From positions 1 to 40,229 of the forward strand of contig JAPLPK010000230.1 of NCBI GenBank assembly GCA_026400275.1: a stretch of DNA of 40,229 nucleotides, in the 5' to 3' direction. A model generated the notes under the pieces. That model was given only the letters and a program-made list of their open reading frames with translations. It had not been told where the DNA came from and did no database searches. This document shows positions 25,045 to 32,936 of the stretch, piece by piece. The position numbers and the translations under genes are program-made. This stretch comes from Burkholderiales bacterium (lineage in GTDB: Bacteria; Pseudomonadota; Gammaproteobacteria; Burkholderiales; Burkholderiaceae_C). Every line of letters starts with the position of its first letter. Within the stretch, counting starts at the first letter, position 1.

Positions 25045-25899
25045 TCAGAAAAGGCTTTCGCGAACGAAGATGACGTCGTTAGGCTGAAGCAGGGTGGTCA
25101 ATTCTGGGGTGGTTTTTTGAGTGTTGCCCGAGGCGTCTTTGCGGTACAGCTGCAAACGCGAGTCGGTGCCGCGCAGGGTTGGGCCGCCGCCAGCCGCAAG
25201 GCCTTGCATCACAGTCATGCCGCGTTCAATCCGGTACGCACCGTTGCGTTGCGCTTCCCCATAGATGTAGAACACGGGGGCGCGGTTGACATACAGCGTG
25301 TCGCCGGAGGCAACAGTCAAATTTTCGTCGGTCGGGCCGTTCAGCAGCAGTCCGGCGATGTCGACCGTTTTGCGAAAGGGTTTGCCGTCCCTGACGCCCG
25401 ACAGCACCACAAAGTCGTCGCCCGTTGGCAAGATGCCGCCCGCCAAAGCCAGCGCATCACTGATGCGGATATTGCCGGTTTCAAGTGCAAAGCGCCCTGG
25501 GCGTGTGACTTGGCCCAAGACCGAGACTTGGTTGCCACGCACGGTCAACAGCACGATGTTGACCTGCGGCTGCTTGACATACCCACCCATGCTGAGAGCT
25601 TCTGCCAGTTTCTTTTCTGCCGCCGGAATGCTTAGGCCGCCGAGCTCGATCGTGCCGATCAACGGATAGGTGACGATGCCGTTTTCGGCAATGCGCGTTT
25701 CGACCGTGAGGTCTGGGTTTTGAAACACCTGGACACGGATCGCGTCTCCAACCGAGAGTTGGTAGTCCTGCGCGAATGCGGCCTTCGCTCCGAGCAGCGA
25801 AAGAACAAACAAAATCACCAGAAAGAAACGGGAGTGGCTTGTGGATGGCATGCGTAGGGCAGGTCGGTAAAGTGGATGGGGAGCCATGTGTGATTTCAA
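25045..25899 (-). CDS. epsE: Polysaccharide export protein EpsE (Wza/OMA family)
   Basis: A periplasmic/outer-membrane export component that continues the EPS path beyond EpsF. Of 284 residues, the first 43 include a signal peptide (FFLVILFVLSLLGAKAAFA) cleaved before QDYQLSVGD. There is no lipobox Cys, unlike E. coli Wza. The Poly_export domain YQLSVGDAIRVQVFQNPDLT (46-65) is followed by two SLBB domains, the first with VSVLGQVTRPGRF near 124-136 and the second with FYIYGEAQRNGAYRIERGMT near 210-229. The ATG at 25899 overlaps epsL by four bases; a later ATG (MPSTSHSRFF) would give a more usual signal peptide length. The final LQPNDVIFVRESLF is typical. Confidence 0.9.
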   Translation of the reverse strand: MKSHMAPHPLYRPALRMPSTSHSRFFLVILFVLSLLGAKAAFAQDYQLSVGDAIRVQVFQNPDLTVETRIAENGIVTYPLIGTIELGGLSIPAAEKKLAEALSMGGYVKQPQVNIVLLTVRGNQVSVLGQVTRPGRFALETGNIRISDALALAGGILPTGDDFVVLSGVRDGKPFRKTVDIAGLLLNGPTDENLTVASGDTLYVNRAPVFYIYGEAQRNGAYRIERGMTVMQGLAAGGGPTLRGTDSRLQLYRKDASGNTQKTTPELTTLLQPNDVIFVRESLF

Positions 25900-27110
25900 T
25901 ATGTGATTTGTCCAGCCAGGGCTGCGCCGTGGGTTTTGTAATCAAATCCGGAGGTGTTGCTGAGGCGCTTGCTGCTCTGCAATGACAGGCTTAGGGAGAC
26001 GGTGGGGCGGGGTTTCCAGTCTAGGCCGATTTGGATGGCCTCCTGGTCGTCATGCCGTTCAACCGTAGGCGCTTGGCCGGCCAGCGCGCCGCTGTAGTCA
26101 ATGCCGGCCCGTTGGTAGCTGGCACGCAGGCTGGTGTGTGCGGTGGTTTGCCACACGGGCGTTAAGCTGAAGCGGTTGGTGGCGGCCACACTGCTGGTGT
26201 CTGACTGGTAGGCTGCGAGGTCTCGTCCAACGGTGGCTAAGACCCGAAGTTTGCCTGAGGGAGCCCACGTCACGGTCAGATCGCCCACCGGGCCGCTGTA
26301 GTTGCGTACCGAGAGGGCGGGGTGGGTGCGTGAGATATAGGAGAGCCGTCCTTCCATCGTCGTTTTTCCGCTGAACAACCACAACATCCGCAGTTCCTGT
26401 TCGCGTTCGTCGTAGTGGCTGGGAAGATTCGATTGAATGGTCTGGGTGCGGTTGAGGTAGTCGCCCGTACTGGTGCGTGAGCGAATACTAAAGGTACTGC
26501 CGGACGGATAGATGTAGCGCAGACCCAGCGAAAGGCTGCGGATACGGTCATCGCCTTCTTGCACCACGGGCAGATCGTTGGTGCGGCTGGCGTGGTCAAA
26601 CGCCGTGAGTAGGCGCCACGCTGCGCCGAGATTGCTTTCGGCATCGAAATGGGTGAAGTCGAGCGTGCGAATGTTGCGTTCGCTGGAGCCTTGAAAGTCG
26701 GCGTAGCTGTTCAGCGCCTTTTGTTGACCGGTGGACAAAGTGCCTTTTAGCCATGGCGTTGCACTCCATAGCCATGCACCCGAGTGGTTGAAGGTGTTGA
26801 AGCTGAGGTAGTCGTAGGTTTGGTAGCGGTAGTCGATGAAGCTCCCGGTCAGCTGAAAGCGCTGCAGGGAATAGGACTTGTCGAGTGTCATGGTGAGTGT
26901 GCTCGTGTCGATTCTTTCGGGCTTTGCCAAATCTGCGTTCGCACCCTTCTGCGTGTCGGCGGACGAAAGTCGATACAAGTTGCTATCGGTCTGCACGCTG
27001 TAGCCCGCCGATAGGTTGAACGTGTCTCCTGCGTCCGCGCTCGCTGCGCTACTCCCCAGCAACGGCACGACCACAGCCGCGCCGGCAAAAAAAATCTGCC
27101 GCAACCCCAT
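25896..27110 (-). CDS. epsL: EpsL-like outer-membrane beta-barrel protein
   Basis: A 404-residue exported protein with signal peptide MGLRQIFFAGAAVVVPLLGSSAASA-like, cleaved near residue 25. Alternating short amphipathic strands follow to a C-terminal aromatic-ended strand (GAALAGQITY), as in outer-membrane barrels. The mature start FNLSAGYSVQTDSNLYRLS resembles the EpsL/XrtB-associated family of methanolan-type loci. Many strand pairs carry charged turns (STGDYLNRTQTIQ, RNYSGPVGDLTVTW). It probably serves as the outer-membrane pore or assembly partner for the EPS together with EpsE. It lies between epsB (86 bases upstream) and epsE (4-base overlap), the order known from eps clusters. Confidence 0.8.
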   Translation of the reverse strand: MGLRQIFFAGAAVVVPLLGSSAASADAGDTFNLSAGYSVQTDSNLYRLSSADTQKGANADLAKPERIDTSTLTMTLDKSYSLQRFQLTGSFIDYRYQTYDYLSFNTFNHSGAWLWSATPWLKGTLSTGQQKALNSYADFQGSSERNIRTLDFTHFDAESNLGAAWRLLTAFDHASRTNDLPVVQEGDDRIRSLSLGLRYIYPSGSTFSIRSRTSTGDYLNRTQTIQSNLPSHYDEREQELRMLWLFSGKTTMEGRLSYISRTHPALSVRNYSGPVGDLTVTWAPSGKLRVLATVGRDLAAYQSDTSSVAATNRFSLTPVWQTTAHTSLRASYQRAGIDYSGALAGQAPTVERHDDQEAIQIGLDWKPRPTVSLSLSLQSSKRLSNTSGFDYKTHGAALAGQITY

Positions 27111-27196
27111 GCGTTATGCGACCAGCAGCGTCATGCCCGCTGCCGAAAGATGTCCACTGATACACGCCGCAGCCATGTTGGCGTTTTCGGTTTGCA

Positions 27197-28690
27197 TCAA
27201 AAAGCCTTGCTGTCGTTGAACACGACCCGAATGGTTCTGAAAATAATGTAGAGGTCCAGGCGCAACGTCCAGTTGCGCAGGTAGTCCAAGTCGAATTCGA
27301 TGCGGTGGCGCATGTGCACCAGGTCGTCGCCGCCACGGTAGCCATTCACCTGCGCCCAGCCAGTGATGCCTGGCTTGACCTTGTGGCGGACCATGTAGCC
27401 GGAGATCAGCTTGCGGTACTGTTCGTTAACCGCAATCGCATGAGGGCGAGGGCCGACGATGCTCATCTTGCCTTCCAGTACATTCAGGAACTGGGGCAAC
27501 TCGTCGAGCGAGGTTTTGCGGATGAATGCCCCGACCCGGGTCACGCGTGCGTCGTTACGGGTGACTTGGGTGTAAGTGCTCTTGCCGTCTTCGGTTACCG
27601 TCATCGAGCGGAATTTGTATACCAAGATCTCTTTGCCGTCGAGTCCGTAGCGGCGTTGCTTGAAGATGACGGGGCCGGGGGAGCCAAGTTTTATGGCAAT
27701 TGCCACCGCGAGCAGCACCGGAGACACCAGCAACAGAATCAGCGACGACAGGATGATGTCGCTCAGGCGCTTGGCTGCGCCGTTGGTGCCACGGAACGGG
27801 GTTTCGCACACCGCGATGACCGGCATGCCGCAAACCGCGCCGCTGCGGCCCTGGATCAGGTCGGTGACGAACATGTCGGGCACGAAGTAGATCGAGGCGG
27901 TGGTGTCCTTCAGGTCGTCCAGTACCTGCAGTATTCGCGGCTGCGATGCCATGGGTAGCGACAGGTAGATCTGCTGGATGTTGTTTTCCTTGGCGTATTT
28001 CGGCAGCGCGGCCAGTTTGTCGATGAGCGCGAAATCTGAGGGGGCATTGAGCCGGTGCAATTCGCGGTCGTCGAAGAAGCCAGCTAACTCTATGCGTGAA
28101 AACGGGGTTGCTCGAATACGGCGGGCCAGGGCGATGCCCTGGGTGTTCATTCCTACAATGATGGAGCGGCGGGGTGGGCCTTGGAGTCCGACGATCGCCG
28201 GTGCGGACGCGCGTAGCAGGCGGTGTGCGGCTATCTGGGTTAGGGGCGCAATCCAGAGCCAAGCAATGATGGCGTTTTGTGAAAACTCGCGGATATAGTG
28301 CGTGACGAAGCCTGTGAGCAACAGCACCGCAGCGATCACGATCCAGTTGATCACCGTCTGGCCGATAAGTTTGAGCAATGACGACTGCAGTTGCGTAGTA
28401 CCGGGAAACGTCATGGCGAACACTATCACCGACAGGATCAGGTAGGCTGGCGGCACGGTGTTTTCATAGAAATACGCCACCGCCCACAAGGAGAGCACCA
28501 GCATGCCGGGGTCGAGCGTTGACTCAATTACGCTCAAGAGATTGTCGCGGCCTAGCGCGCCGCTGCCGCGACTCGCGGCGGTCGAATCGTCATTGAGCAT
28601 AGGAGGTCTATCCATCGGAGTTGTTGCCGTTGCGCCGGGAGAGAGCTGTTGCTCGATTGGTGGTGTCCAGGCTTTTGGGTTGCGTTGCAT
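27197..28690 (-). CDS. epsB: Undecaprenyl-phosphate sugar phosphotransferase EpsB
   Basis: The priming enzyme that transfers glucose-1-phosphate or a related sugar phosphate from its UDP donor to undecaprenyl phosphate. The 497-residue protein has a hydrophilic N-terminal extension of about 50 residues. Four membrane helices lie at about 57-160, and a Rossmann-like CoA-binding domain follows with [19 protein letters not shown] near 174. The catalytic bacterial sugar transferase domain runs from about 305 ([20 protein letters not shown]) through [23 protein letters not shown] to [14 protein letters not shown]. This is the WcaJ/EpsB arrangement. The ATG at 28690 has no good ribosome site; in-frame ATGs at residues 26 and 31 are alternatives. 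It heads the - arm of the EPS locus. Confidence 0.92.
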   Translation of the reverse strand: MQRNPKAWTPPIEQQLSPGATATTPMDRPPMLNDDSTAASRGSGALGRDNLLSVIESTLDPGMLVLSLWAVAYFYENTVPPAYLILSVIVFAMTFPGTTQLQSSLLKLIGQTVINWIVIAAVLLLTGFVTHYIREFSQNAIIAWLWIAPLTQIAAHRLLRASAPAIVGLQGPPRRSIIVGMNTQGIALARRIRATPFSRIELAGFFDDRELHRLNAPSDFALIDKLAALPKYAKENNIQQIYLSLPMASQPRILQVLDDLKDTTASIYFVPDMFVTDLIQGRSGAVCGMPVIAVCETPFRGTNGAAKRLSDIILSSLILLLVSPVLLAVAIAIKLGSPGPVIFKQRRYGLDGKEILVYKFRSMTVTEDGKSTYTQVTRNDARVTRVGAFIRKTSLDELPQFLNVLEGKMSIVGPRPHAIAVNEQYRKLISGYMVRHKVKPGITGWAQVNGYRGGDDLVHMRHRIEFDLDYLRNWTLRLDLYIIFRTIRVVFNDSKAF

Positions 28691-28714
28691 AGAGTTTGTT
28701 GCGAGAGTTAATTC

Positions 28715-28733
28715 GCATCAAGAATCGTGCCAA
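28715..28733 (-). promoter_or_regulatory. Weak sigma-54-like promoter upstream of epsB
   Basis: On the - strand, TTGGCACGATTCTTGATG gives a good -24 element (TGGCACG) and, at the correct ten-base spacing, TTGA where the -12 consensus has TTGC. A start site would fall near 28706, about 16 bases before the epsB ATG. The missing C at -12 is a serious mismatch, so this is a candidate only. EPS loci linked to PEP-CTERM systems are often RpoN-controlled. Confidence 0.3.
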
Positions 28734-29162
28734 TCGGCTTGAATTCCTGTGCAACAAATGAAGTGACCCAGCTAGGGGCGACTGGGAGCATCTCCATCAT
28801 ATTGCATTGCAGCATTTTTCTAGAATGGACGTCTGCTTCATGCTGGACTTTCGGTGGCTATAGCGGAAAATCGTTTGTGAACATGTAGGGGTGGATTGCA
28901 ATGCGTTTTCAAATCGCCCATAAGTATCTTGCAAGCGTCAACCGTGGCCCCCGTTTAGTGTGAAATTTTGGTAAGCGAATGCTTCCGCCTTTTTGTCCGG
29001 CAGCCCGCCAGCGACGTAGGCTTTCCTAGCGCTATAGCTTAGCTCCCTTCGATGGCATTTTTGCGAAGCTCTTTGGGTCGAGGGGGGCTACCTTGATTTG
29101 ACTGTTCCTCGGTTTCCGCGTGACAAGTGGGCCTGCAGTATGACCGGTTAGAATCCGCGCAA

Positions 29163-29191
29163 TTTTCATCAAAGTGTCATATTTCTGACGC
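29163..29191 (+). promoter_or_regulatory. Pho-box-like array before the phosphate-uptake operon
   Basis: TTTTCAT (29163-29169), GTGTCAT (29174-29180) and CTGACGC (29185-29191) are three heptamers spaced exactly 11 bases apart. They resemble the PhoB repeat CTGTCAT; the middle one matches 6 of 7 positions and the outer ones 4-5. They end 26 bases before the DUF47 ATG. In Sinorhizobium meliloti the homologous orfA-pit operon is known to be repressed by PhoB, so the placement makes sense. Confidence 0.5.
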
Positions 29192-29192
29192 A

Positions 29193-29203
29193 CCCCCCCC
29201 CCC
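29193..29203 (+). repeat. C11 homopolymer next to the DUF47 ribosome site
   Basis: Eleven C residues lie two bases before the AGGAG ribosome site (29206-29210) of the DUF47 gene and directly after the Pho-box-like array. Slippage here would change promoter-to-ribosome-site spacing or leader folding. Confidence 0.9.
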
Positions 29204-29217
29204 TTAGGAGTCTCGCC

Positions 29218-29865
29218 ATGCTGTTTGGCAAGCTGTTGCCGCGTGAAGGCAATTTTTTTGAAATGTTCAACCAGCATGCTGATCGCATCGTGGAGGCGGC
29301 GCGGGCTTTTTCCTTGCTGGTTGCTAACTATGGTGATCCGCAGTTGCGTGAGCGCTACACCCGTGAAGTAGATACTGCCGAGCATGCTGCCGACCGTGTC
29401 ACGCGCGAGGTCAATAAGATGTTGCATAAGACCTTCATCACGCCGATTGACCGGGAGCAGATCCACCAGTTGATCAACACTATGGACGATGTGGCCGATG
29501 TGATTCAGGATTCTGCAGAAACCATGTCCTTGTACGACGTGCGCCACATGACAGAGGACATGTCTCGTCTGACCGAGTTGAGCCTCAAGTGCTGTGAGCG
29601 CGTGAAGGATGCTGTCTATATGTTGGCCAAGATTGCCGAGCCAAAGGTTGCCGAGGCCGCCCTCAAAACCTGTGAAGAGATCGACCAACTGGAGTCGGAT
29701 GCGGATCGGGTGATGCGTTCCGCCATGAGCAAGCTATTCCGCGAGGAGCCGGATGTGCGTGAGCTCATCAAGCTCAAGGCGATCTACGAGTTGCTGGAAA
29801 CCATCACCGACAAATGTGAGGATGTTGCCAATTTGATCGAGGGCGTTGTCCTCGAGAACTCCTGA
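29218..29865 (+). CDS. DUF47 / PhoU-like regulator of PiT phosphate transport
   Basis: A 215-residue, almost wholly helical cytoplasmic protein of the DUF47 (PhoU-related, Pit accessory) family, thought to act with the low-affinity phosphate transporter encoded next to it. It starts MLFGKLLPREGNFFEMFNQHADRI, the standard opening. Acidic metal-binding-type motifs (DTAEHAADRVTREV near 52-65 and EEIDQLESDADRV near 155-167) repeat as in PhoU. The ATG at 29218 has AGGAG seven bases upstream. The pit gene follows after 13 bases, the conserved orfA-pit pair. Regulation by phosphate through the upstream Pho-box-like sites is likely but unproven. Confidence 0.9.
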   Translation: MLFGKLLPREGNFFEMFNQHADRIVEAARAFSLLVANYGDPQLRERYTREVDTAEHAADRVTREVNKMLHKTFITPIDREQIHQLINTMDDVADVIQDSAETMSLYDVRHMTEDMSRLTELSLKCCERVKDAVYMLAKIAEPKVAEAALKTCEEIDQLESDADRVMRSAMSKLFREEPDVRELIKLKAIYELLETITDKCEDVANLIEGVVLENS

Positions 29866-29878
29866 GTCGGGGTTTTAG

Positions 29879-30889
29879 ATGGCTACGGTGCAGGTGGGCT
29901 TGTGGGTAGTGGTCGTGCTGGTTGTAATGGCACTGCTGTTTGATTTCATGAACGGCTTCCACGACGCGGCGAATTCGATTGCGACGGTGGTGTCCACCGG
30001 AGTGCTGAAGCCGGTGCAGGCTGTCGTTTTTGCAGCGCTGTTTAACTTTGTTGCGTTGTTTATTTTCCACTTGAGCGTTGCGGCGACGGTGGGAAAAGGG
30101 ATTGCTGACCCGGGTGTGATTGACGTCCACGTGGTGTTTGGTGCCCTGATGGGCGCGATTTTCTGGAATCTGGTGACCTGGTACTACGGTATTCCCAGCA
30201 GTTCCTCACATGCGCTGATTGGCGGCATTGTGGGCGCGGTCGTGGGCAAGGCGGGTTCGGGGGCGCTGGTGGCTGGCGGTATTTTGAAGACCGTGGCCTT
30301 TATTTTTGTGTCCCCCATCCTGGGCTTTTTTCTGGGGTCGCTGATGATGGTGGCGGTGGCCTGGATTTGTCGCCGCGCTACGCCCTCCAAGGTGGACCGC
30401 TGGTTCAGGCGGCTCCAATTGTTGTCTGCAGGAGCCTATAGTTTGGGTCATGGCGGCAATGATGCGCAGAAGACGATCGGCATCATCTGGATGTTGCTGA
30501 TTGCGACTGGCCATGCGGCTGCAACCGATGCTTCTCCACCGATGTGGGCCATTGTGAGCTGCTACTCCGCGATTGCGGGTGGAACCATGTTTGGCGGCTG
30601 GCGCATCGTGAAGACCATGGGCCAGAAGATTACCAAGCTCAAGCCGGTGGGTGGGTTTTGTGCCGAAACTGGCGGTGCATTGACCTTGTTCTTGGCAACG
30701 GCTTTGGGTATTCCTGTTTCCACCACGCACACCATCACCGGCGCGATTGTGGGTGTAGGTTCAACCCAGCGCGCCAGCGCGGTGCGTTGGGGTGTGGCTG
30801 GAACCATCATCTGGGCCTGGATTTTTACGATTCCCGCCAGCGCCTTTGTGGCTGCCGTGGCCTACTGGTTCAGCCTTCAGATTTTCTGA
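29879..30889 (+). CDS. pit: PiT family inorganic phosphate transporter
   Basis: A 336-residue inner-membrane phosphate permease that takes up phosphate (as metal-phosphate) with protons. The two inverted PHO4 signature halves are visible: DFMNGFHDAANSIATVVSTG near 21-40, and SLGHGGNDAQKTIGIIWMLL near 190-209. The C-terminal half holds GIPVSTTHTITGAIVGVG near 276-293. About ten helices are predicted, and the protein is somewhat shorter than E. coli PitA, as is usual for the DUF47-linked type. Its TGA directly abuts the TCA that is the stop of the convergent TM2 gene, making TGATCA with no intergenic DNA. A 12-base inverted repeat lies just beyond. Confidence 0.93.
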   Translation: MATVQVGLWVVVVLVVMALLFDFMNGFHDAANSIATVVSTGVLKPVQAVVFAALFNFVALFIFHLSVAATVGKGIADPGVIDVHVVFGALMGAIFWNLVTWYYGIPSSSSHALIGGIVGAVVGKAGSGALVAGGILKTVAFIFVSPILGFFLGSLMMVAVAWICRRATPSKVDRWFRRLQLLSAGAYSLGHGGNDAQKTIGIIWMLLIATGHAAATDASPPMWAIVSCYSAIAGGTMFGGWRIVKTMGQKITKLKPVGGFCAETGGALTLFLATALGIPVSTTHTITGAIVGVGSTQRASAVRWGVAGTIIWAWIFTIPASAFVAAVAYWFSLQIF

Positions 30890-31336
30890 TCAGGGAGTGT
30901 TTTTGGGCGTTACTTCGATTTGGTATTCGAAGTAACGCTGAAAGCTGAAAGCCAGGCTGGCCATCAGCGTGCCCGTGCCGACCAGCAGGGCGCAGACCAG
31001 TGCGCCGACGGTCAGCCAGTTGGATTGGCCAGGCGTCGCCTCGGCGTCTGTAGAAGGGTTGTAGGCTGCGTTCCATTTCTCTGGCGTCTTCAGTCCATAG
31101 ACCAAAGCAGACAGCGCGCCTGCCGTGATGGTCACCCCAAGCAGCGGAATTAAAACCCAGCTCCAGTGGTCGTCCAGACCCATTTGCTGTGCGCGCATGA
31201 CGCCGTACAGGCCCAGCGCCGAGGGAAGGGGGTAGAGCCAGCCCCAGATATCGCCCATACCCCGTAGGTAAAAACGGTGCAGCCCCAGCGGGCCACCCAG
31301 AAAGGCCAGCCAGGTCGCCACAGTTTTATTTTTCAT
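30890..31336 (-). CDS. TM2-domain-like small membrane protein
   Basis: A 148-residue membrane protein of unknown role. The N-terminus KTVATWLAFLGGPLGLHRFYLRG is the TM2-domain pattern (a helix, a G-G-GxHRFYL turn, then a second helix). Further hydrophobic stretches lie at about 58-80 and 108-130, so four helices are likely. The hydrophilic link KTPEKWNAAYNPSTD separates the pairs. The last 20 codons contain the 12-base inverted repeat. It follows the GNAT gene by eight bases on the same strand, so they are probably co-transcribed. Confidence 0.75.
   Translation of the reverse strand: MKNKTVATWLAFLGGPLGLHRFYLRGMGDIWGWLYPLPSALGLYGVMRAQQMGLDDHWSWVLIPLLGVTITAGALSALVYGLKTPEKWNAAYNPSTDAEATPGQSNWLTVGALVCALLVGTGTLMASLAFSFQRYFEYQIEVTPKNTP
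30907..30938 (+). repeat. Perfect 12-base inverted repeat at the pit / TM2 convergence
   Basis: GCGTTACTTCGA at 30907-30918 and TCGAAGTAACGC at 30927-30938 are exact reverse complements around an 8-base loop. It lies 18 bases past the pit stop, inside the last codons of the convergent gene. No T tract follows on either strand, so it is not a standard intrinsic terminator. It may still block transcripts, stabilise pit mRNA, or bind protein. Confidence 0.75.
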
Positions 31337-31344
31337 GCGTAGAT

Positions 31345-31866
31345 TTATTCAGGTGAATGGCTGTCACCGGCACCTATGGCTTTTTCCATCAGCACCACGT
31401 CCAGCCAGCGGCCAAATTTCCAGCCACAGGACTGGAGTATGCCAACCTGGCTAAAGCCCAGGCTACGGTGCACGCCGATGGAGCCCGCATTGGTTGAGTC
31501 TCCGATTACCGCGATCAGCTTGCGTATACCAACTCTTTCAGCCTGCGTGGAGAGCTCGGTCAACAGCAAACGTCCCAGGCCTCTGCCTCCAATATTGGGG
31601 GCCATGTAGATGGAGTCTTCGGCGGAAAATCGGTATGCGGGACGTGGCTTGAACCAGTTGCAGTACGCAAAGCCTTGCACCTGCTCTGCGTCCTCCAGCA
31701 CCAGATAGGGCAGGCCTTTGGCGAGTACGTCGGCTCTGCGGCTGGCCATGTCTTCGGCTGTGGGGGGGGTGGTCTCAAAGGTGCCGGTGCCGTGCAGTAC
31801 GTGGTGGGCGTAAATGGCGGTGATGGCGGGAATATCTTCGTCTCGGGCGGAGCGTATGGTTGGCAT
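31345..31866 (-). CDS. GNAT N-acetyltransferase, phosphinothricin/methionine sulfoximine acetyltransferase type
   Basis: A 173-residue acetyl-CoA-dependent transferase of the Pat/MnaT subgroup. It begins TIRSARDEDIPAITAIYAHHV and has GTGTFETTPPTAEDMASR, the subgroup's substrate-side signature. The acetyl-CoA loop is NIGGRGLGRLLLTEL (about 91-105, Q/RxxGxG/A). GVHRSLGFSQVGILQSCGWKFGRW, split by a beta-turn, closes the fold with the usual GFxxxG element. Family members detoxify phosphinothricin-like compounds or acetylate amino-acid sulfoximines; the natural substrate is not evident. The gene is divergent from rpsP, whose promoter lies within 15 bases of the GNAT start. Confidence 0.85.
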   Translation of the reverse strand: MPTIRSARDEDIPAITAIYAHHVLHGTGTFETTPPTAEDMASRRADVLAKGLPYLVLEDAEQVQGFAYCNWFKPRPAYRFSAEDSIYMAPNIGGRGLGRLLLTELSTQAERVGIRKLIAVIGDSTNAGSIGVHRSLGFSQVGILQSCGWKFGRWLDVVLMEKAIGAGDSHSPE

Positions 31867-31878
31867 GTAGAAGGACGT

Positions 31879-31896
31879 TATAATTGAAGGCTTTTC
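31879..31896 (+). promoter_or_regulatory. rpsP promoter -10 and shared leader motif
   Basis: TATAAT at 31879-31884 is followed by TG and AAGGCTTTTC. The same arrangement, identical at 16 of 18 positions, precedes rplS at 33719-33736. No strong -35 hexamer is seen at 17 bases. The rpsP start is 135 bases downstream, giving a long leader. Confidence 0.6.
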
Positions 31897-32019
31897 AGCG
31901 TGTCACTGGCTAGGTGGCCAGTTGCGTGTCTCAACGTTGGAATATATCGCTAGGTTCTTACGTCAAGTTGGGGCCTGGTACATCGGTTGAAATGGTTCAA
32001 CCATCCCGAAGGATAAATC

Positions 32020-32280
32020 ATGGTCGTTATTCGACTCGCCCGTGGCGGTGCAAAAGCACGCCCGTTTTTCAATATTGTTGTGACCGACAAGCGCACCCGC
32101 CGCGACGGTCGTTTCATTGAGCGCATCGGTTTCTACAACCCTATCGCTACCGCCAATGAAGAAAGCATCCGCATTGCCCAGGACCGTTTGACCTACTGGC
32201 GCGGCGTTGGTGCACAAGCTTCCCCCACGGTGGAACGCCTGATTGCACAAGCGGCCAAAAAAGCTGCTCCTGCTGCGTAA
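32020..32280 (+). CDS. rpsP: 30S ribosomal protein S16
   Basis: A structural 30S subunit protein needed for early assembly. At 86 residues it is a normal length. It starts [20 protein letters not shown], continues [14 protein letters not shown] and contains [16 protein letters not shown], all hallmarks of S16. A CGAAGGAT-type ribosome site lies just before the ATG at 32020. It is the first gene of the conserved rpsP-rimM-trmD-rplS operon; rimM starts 39 bases downstream. Confidence 0.97.
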   Translation: MVVIRLARGGAKARPFFNIVVTDKRTRRDGRFIERIGFYNPIATANEESIRIAQDRLTYWRGVGAQASPTVERLIAQAAKKAAPAA

Positions 32281-32319
32281 TCAACTGTATTTGGGCCGGG
32301 CAGGATCGCCAACGCGGTC

Positions 32320-32919
32320 ATGCCTGCCCTGCAAAATCCCATGATGCCTCTTTTAGATACCGCTGAATTGCCGGCGGATGCCGTCGAAGTGGGGCGCATC
32401 GGTGATGCATGGGGTGTCAAAGGCTGGTTCAAAGTCGTCTCCCATAGCGCCGCACCCGAGGCGCTTTTTTCTTCCAAACGTTGGTATTTGCTCCCCACCG
32501 AACGCGGGGCCAAGCACTTTGAAGGCGCTCGTCTGTTGCGCGTGGCTGAGGCCAAAGAACATTCCGGCGGCGTGGTGGCCCAGGCGCATGAAGTCGTGGG
32601 ACGTGATGCTGCTGAGGCTTTGCGTGGCTCGCGCATTTTTATTGCGCGCGCCAACTTTCCAAGCGCTGCGACCGATGAATATTACTGGGTCGATTTGATC
32701 GGCCTGGACGTGCTGAACCGCGAAGGTGTGGCACTTGGGCAAGTTAAGGAATTGATGTCTACTGGCGCGCAAACCGTGCTGGTCGTGGCCTACGAGGCCC
32801 TGGATGCCGCAGGCGTTGCGCAGACCTTGGAGCGCATGATCCCGTTCGTAGCGGCCTATGTAGACAAGGTGGACTTACCCACGCGCTGCATCACCGTGGA
32901 CTGGCAGCCGGACTACTAG
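32320..32919 (+). CDS. rimM: 16S rRNA processing / ribosome maturation factor RimM
   Basis: RimM binds S19 in the 30S head and assists 16S rRNA maturation. The 199-residue protein has the N-terminal barrel start [18 protein letters not shown] near 22-39. The C-terminal PRC-barrel starts at [17 protein letters not shown] near 118-134 and holds the YY/W motif used in rRNA/S19 contact. It ends [20 protein letters not shown], as in the family. The ATG at 32320 gives a slightly long N-terminus; ATGs at 32341 and 32344 are alternatives. trmD starts 17 bases after the stop. Confidence 0.94.
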   Translation: MPALQNPMMPLLDTAELPADAVEVGRIGDAWGVKGWFKVVSHSAAPEALFSSKRWYLLPTERGAKHFEGARLLRVAEAKEHSGGVVAQAHEVVGRDAAEALRGSRIFIARANFPSAATDEYYWVDLIGLDVLNREGVALGQVKELMSTGAQTVLVVAYEALDAAGVAQTLERMIPFVAAYVDKVDLPTRCITVDWQPDY

Positions 32920-32936
32920 GCGGTAAGGCGCTGCGT

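Larger units (their letters stand above)
28691..29217 (+). other. Divergent intergenic region between epsB and the phosphate-uptake operon
   Basis: This 527-base stretch holds the regulatory DNA for the - arm of the EPS locus and for the DUF47/PiT pair. I see a sigma-54-like site for epsB (28715-28733), a TATTGC shared with the other EPS flank (28800-28805), a Pho-box-like array (29163-29191) and a C11 tract (29193-29203). An open - strand frame (29032-29688) is a shadow of the DUF47 gene. No RNA gene was recognised. Confidence 0.6.

Noticed and set aside
29032-29688. 218-codon open frame on the - strand opposite DUF47
   Set aside because: It is the antisense shadow of a well-conserved gene and crosses its ribosome site; no family features.
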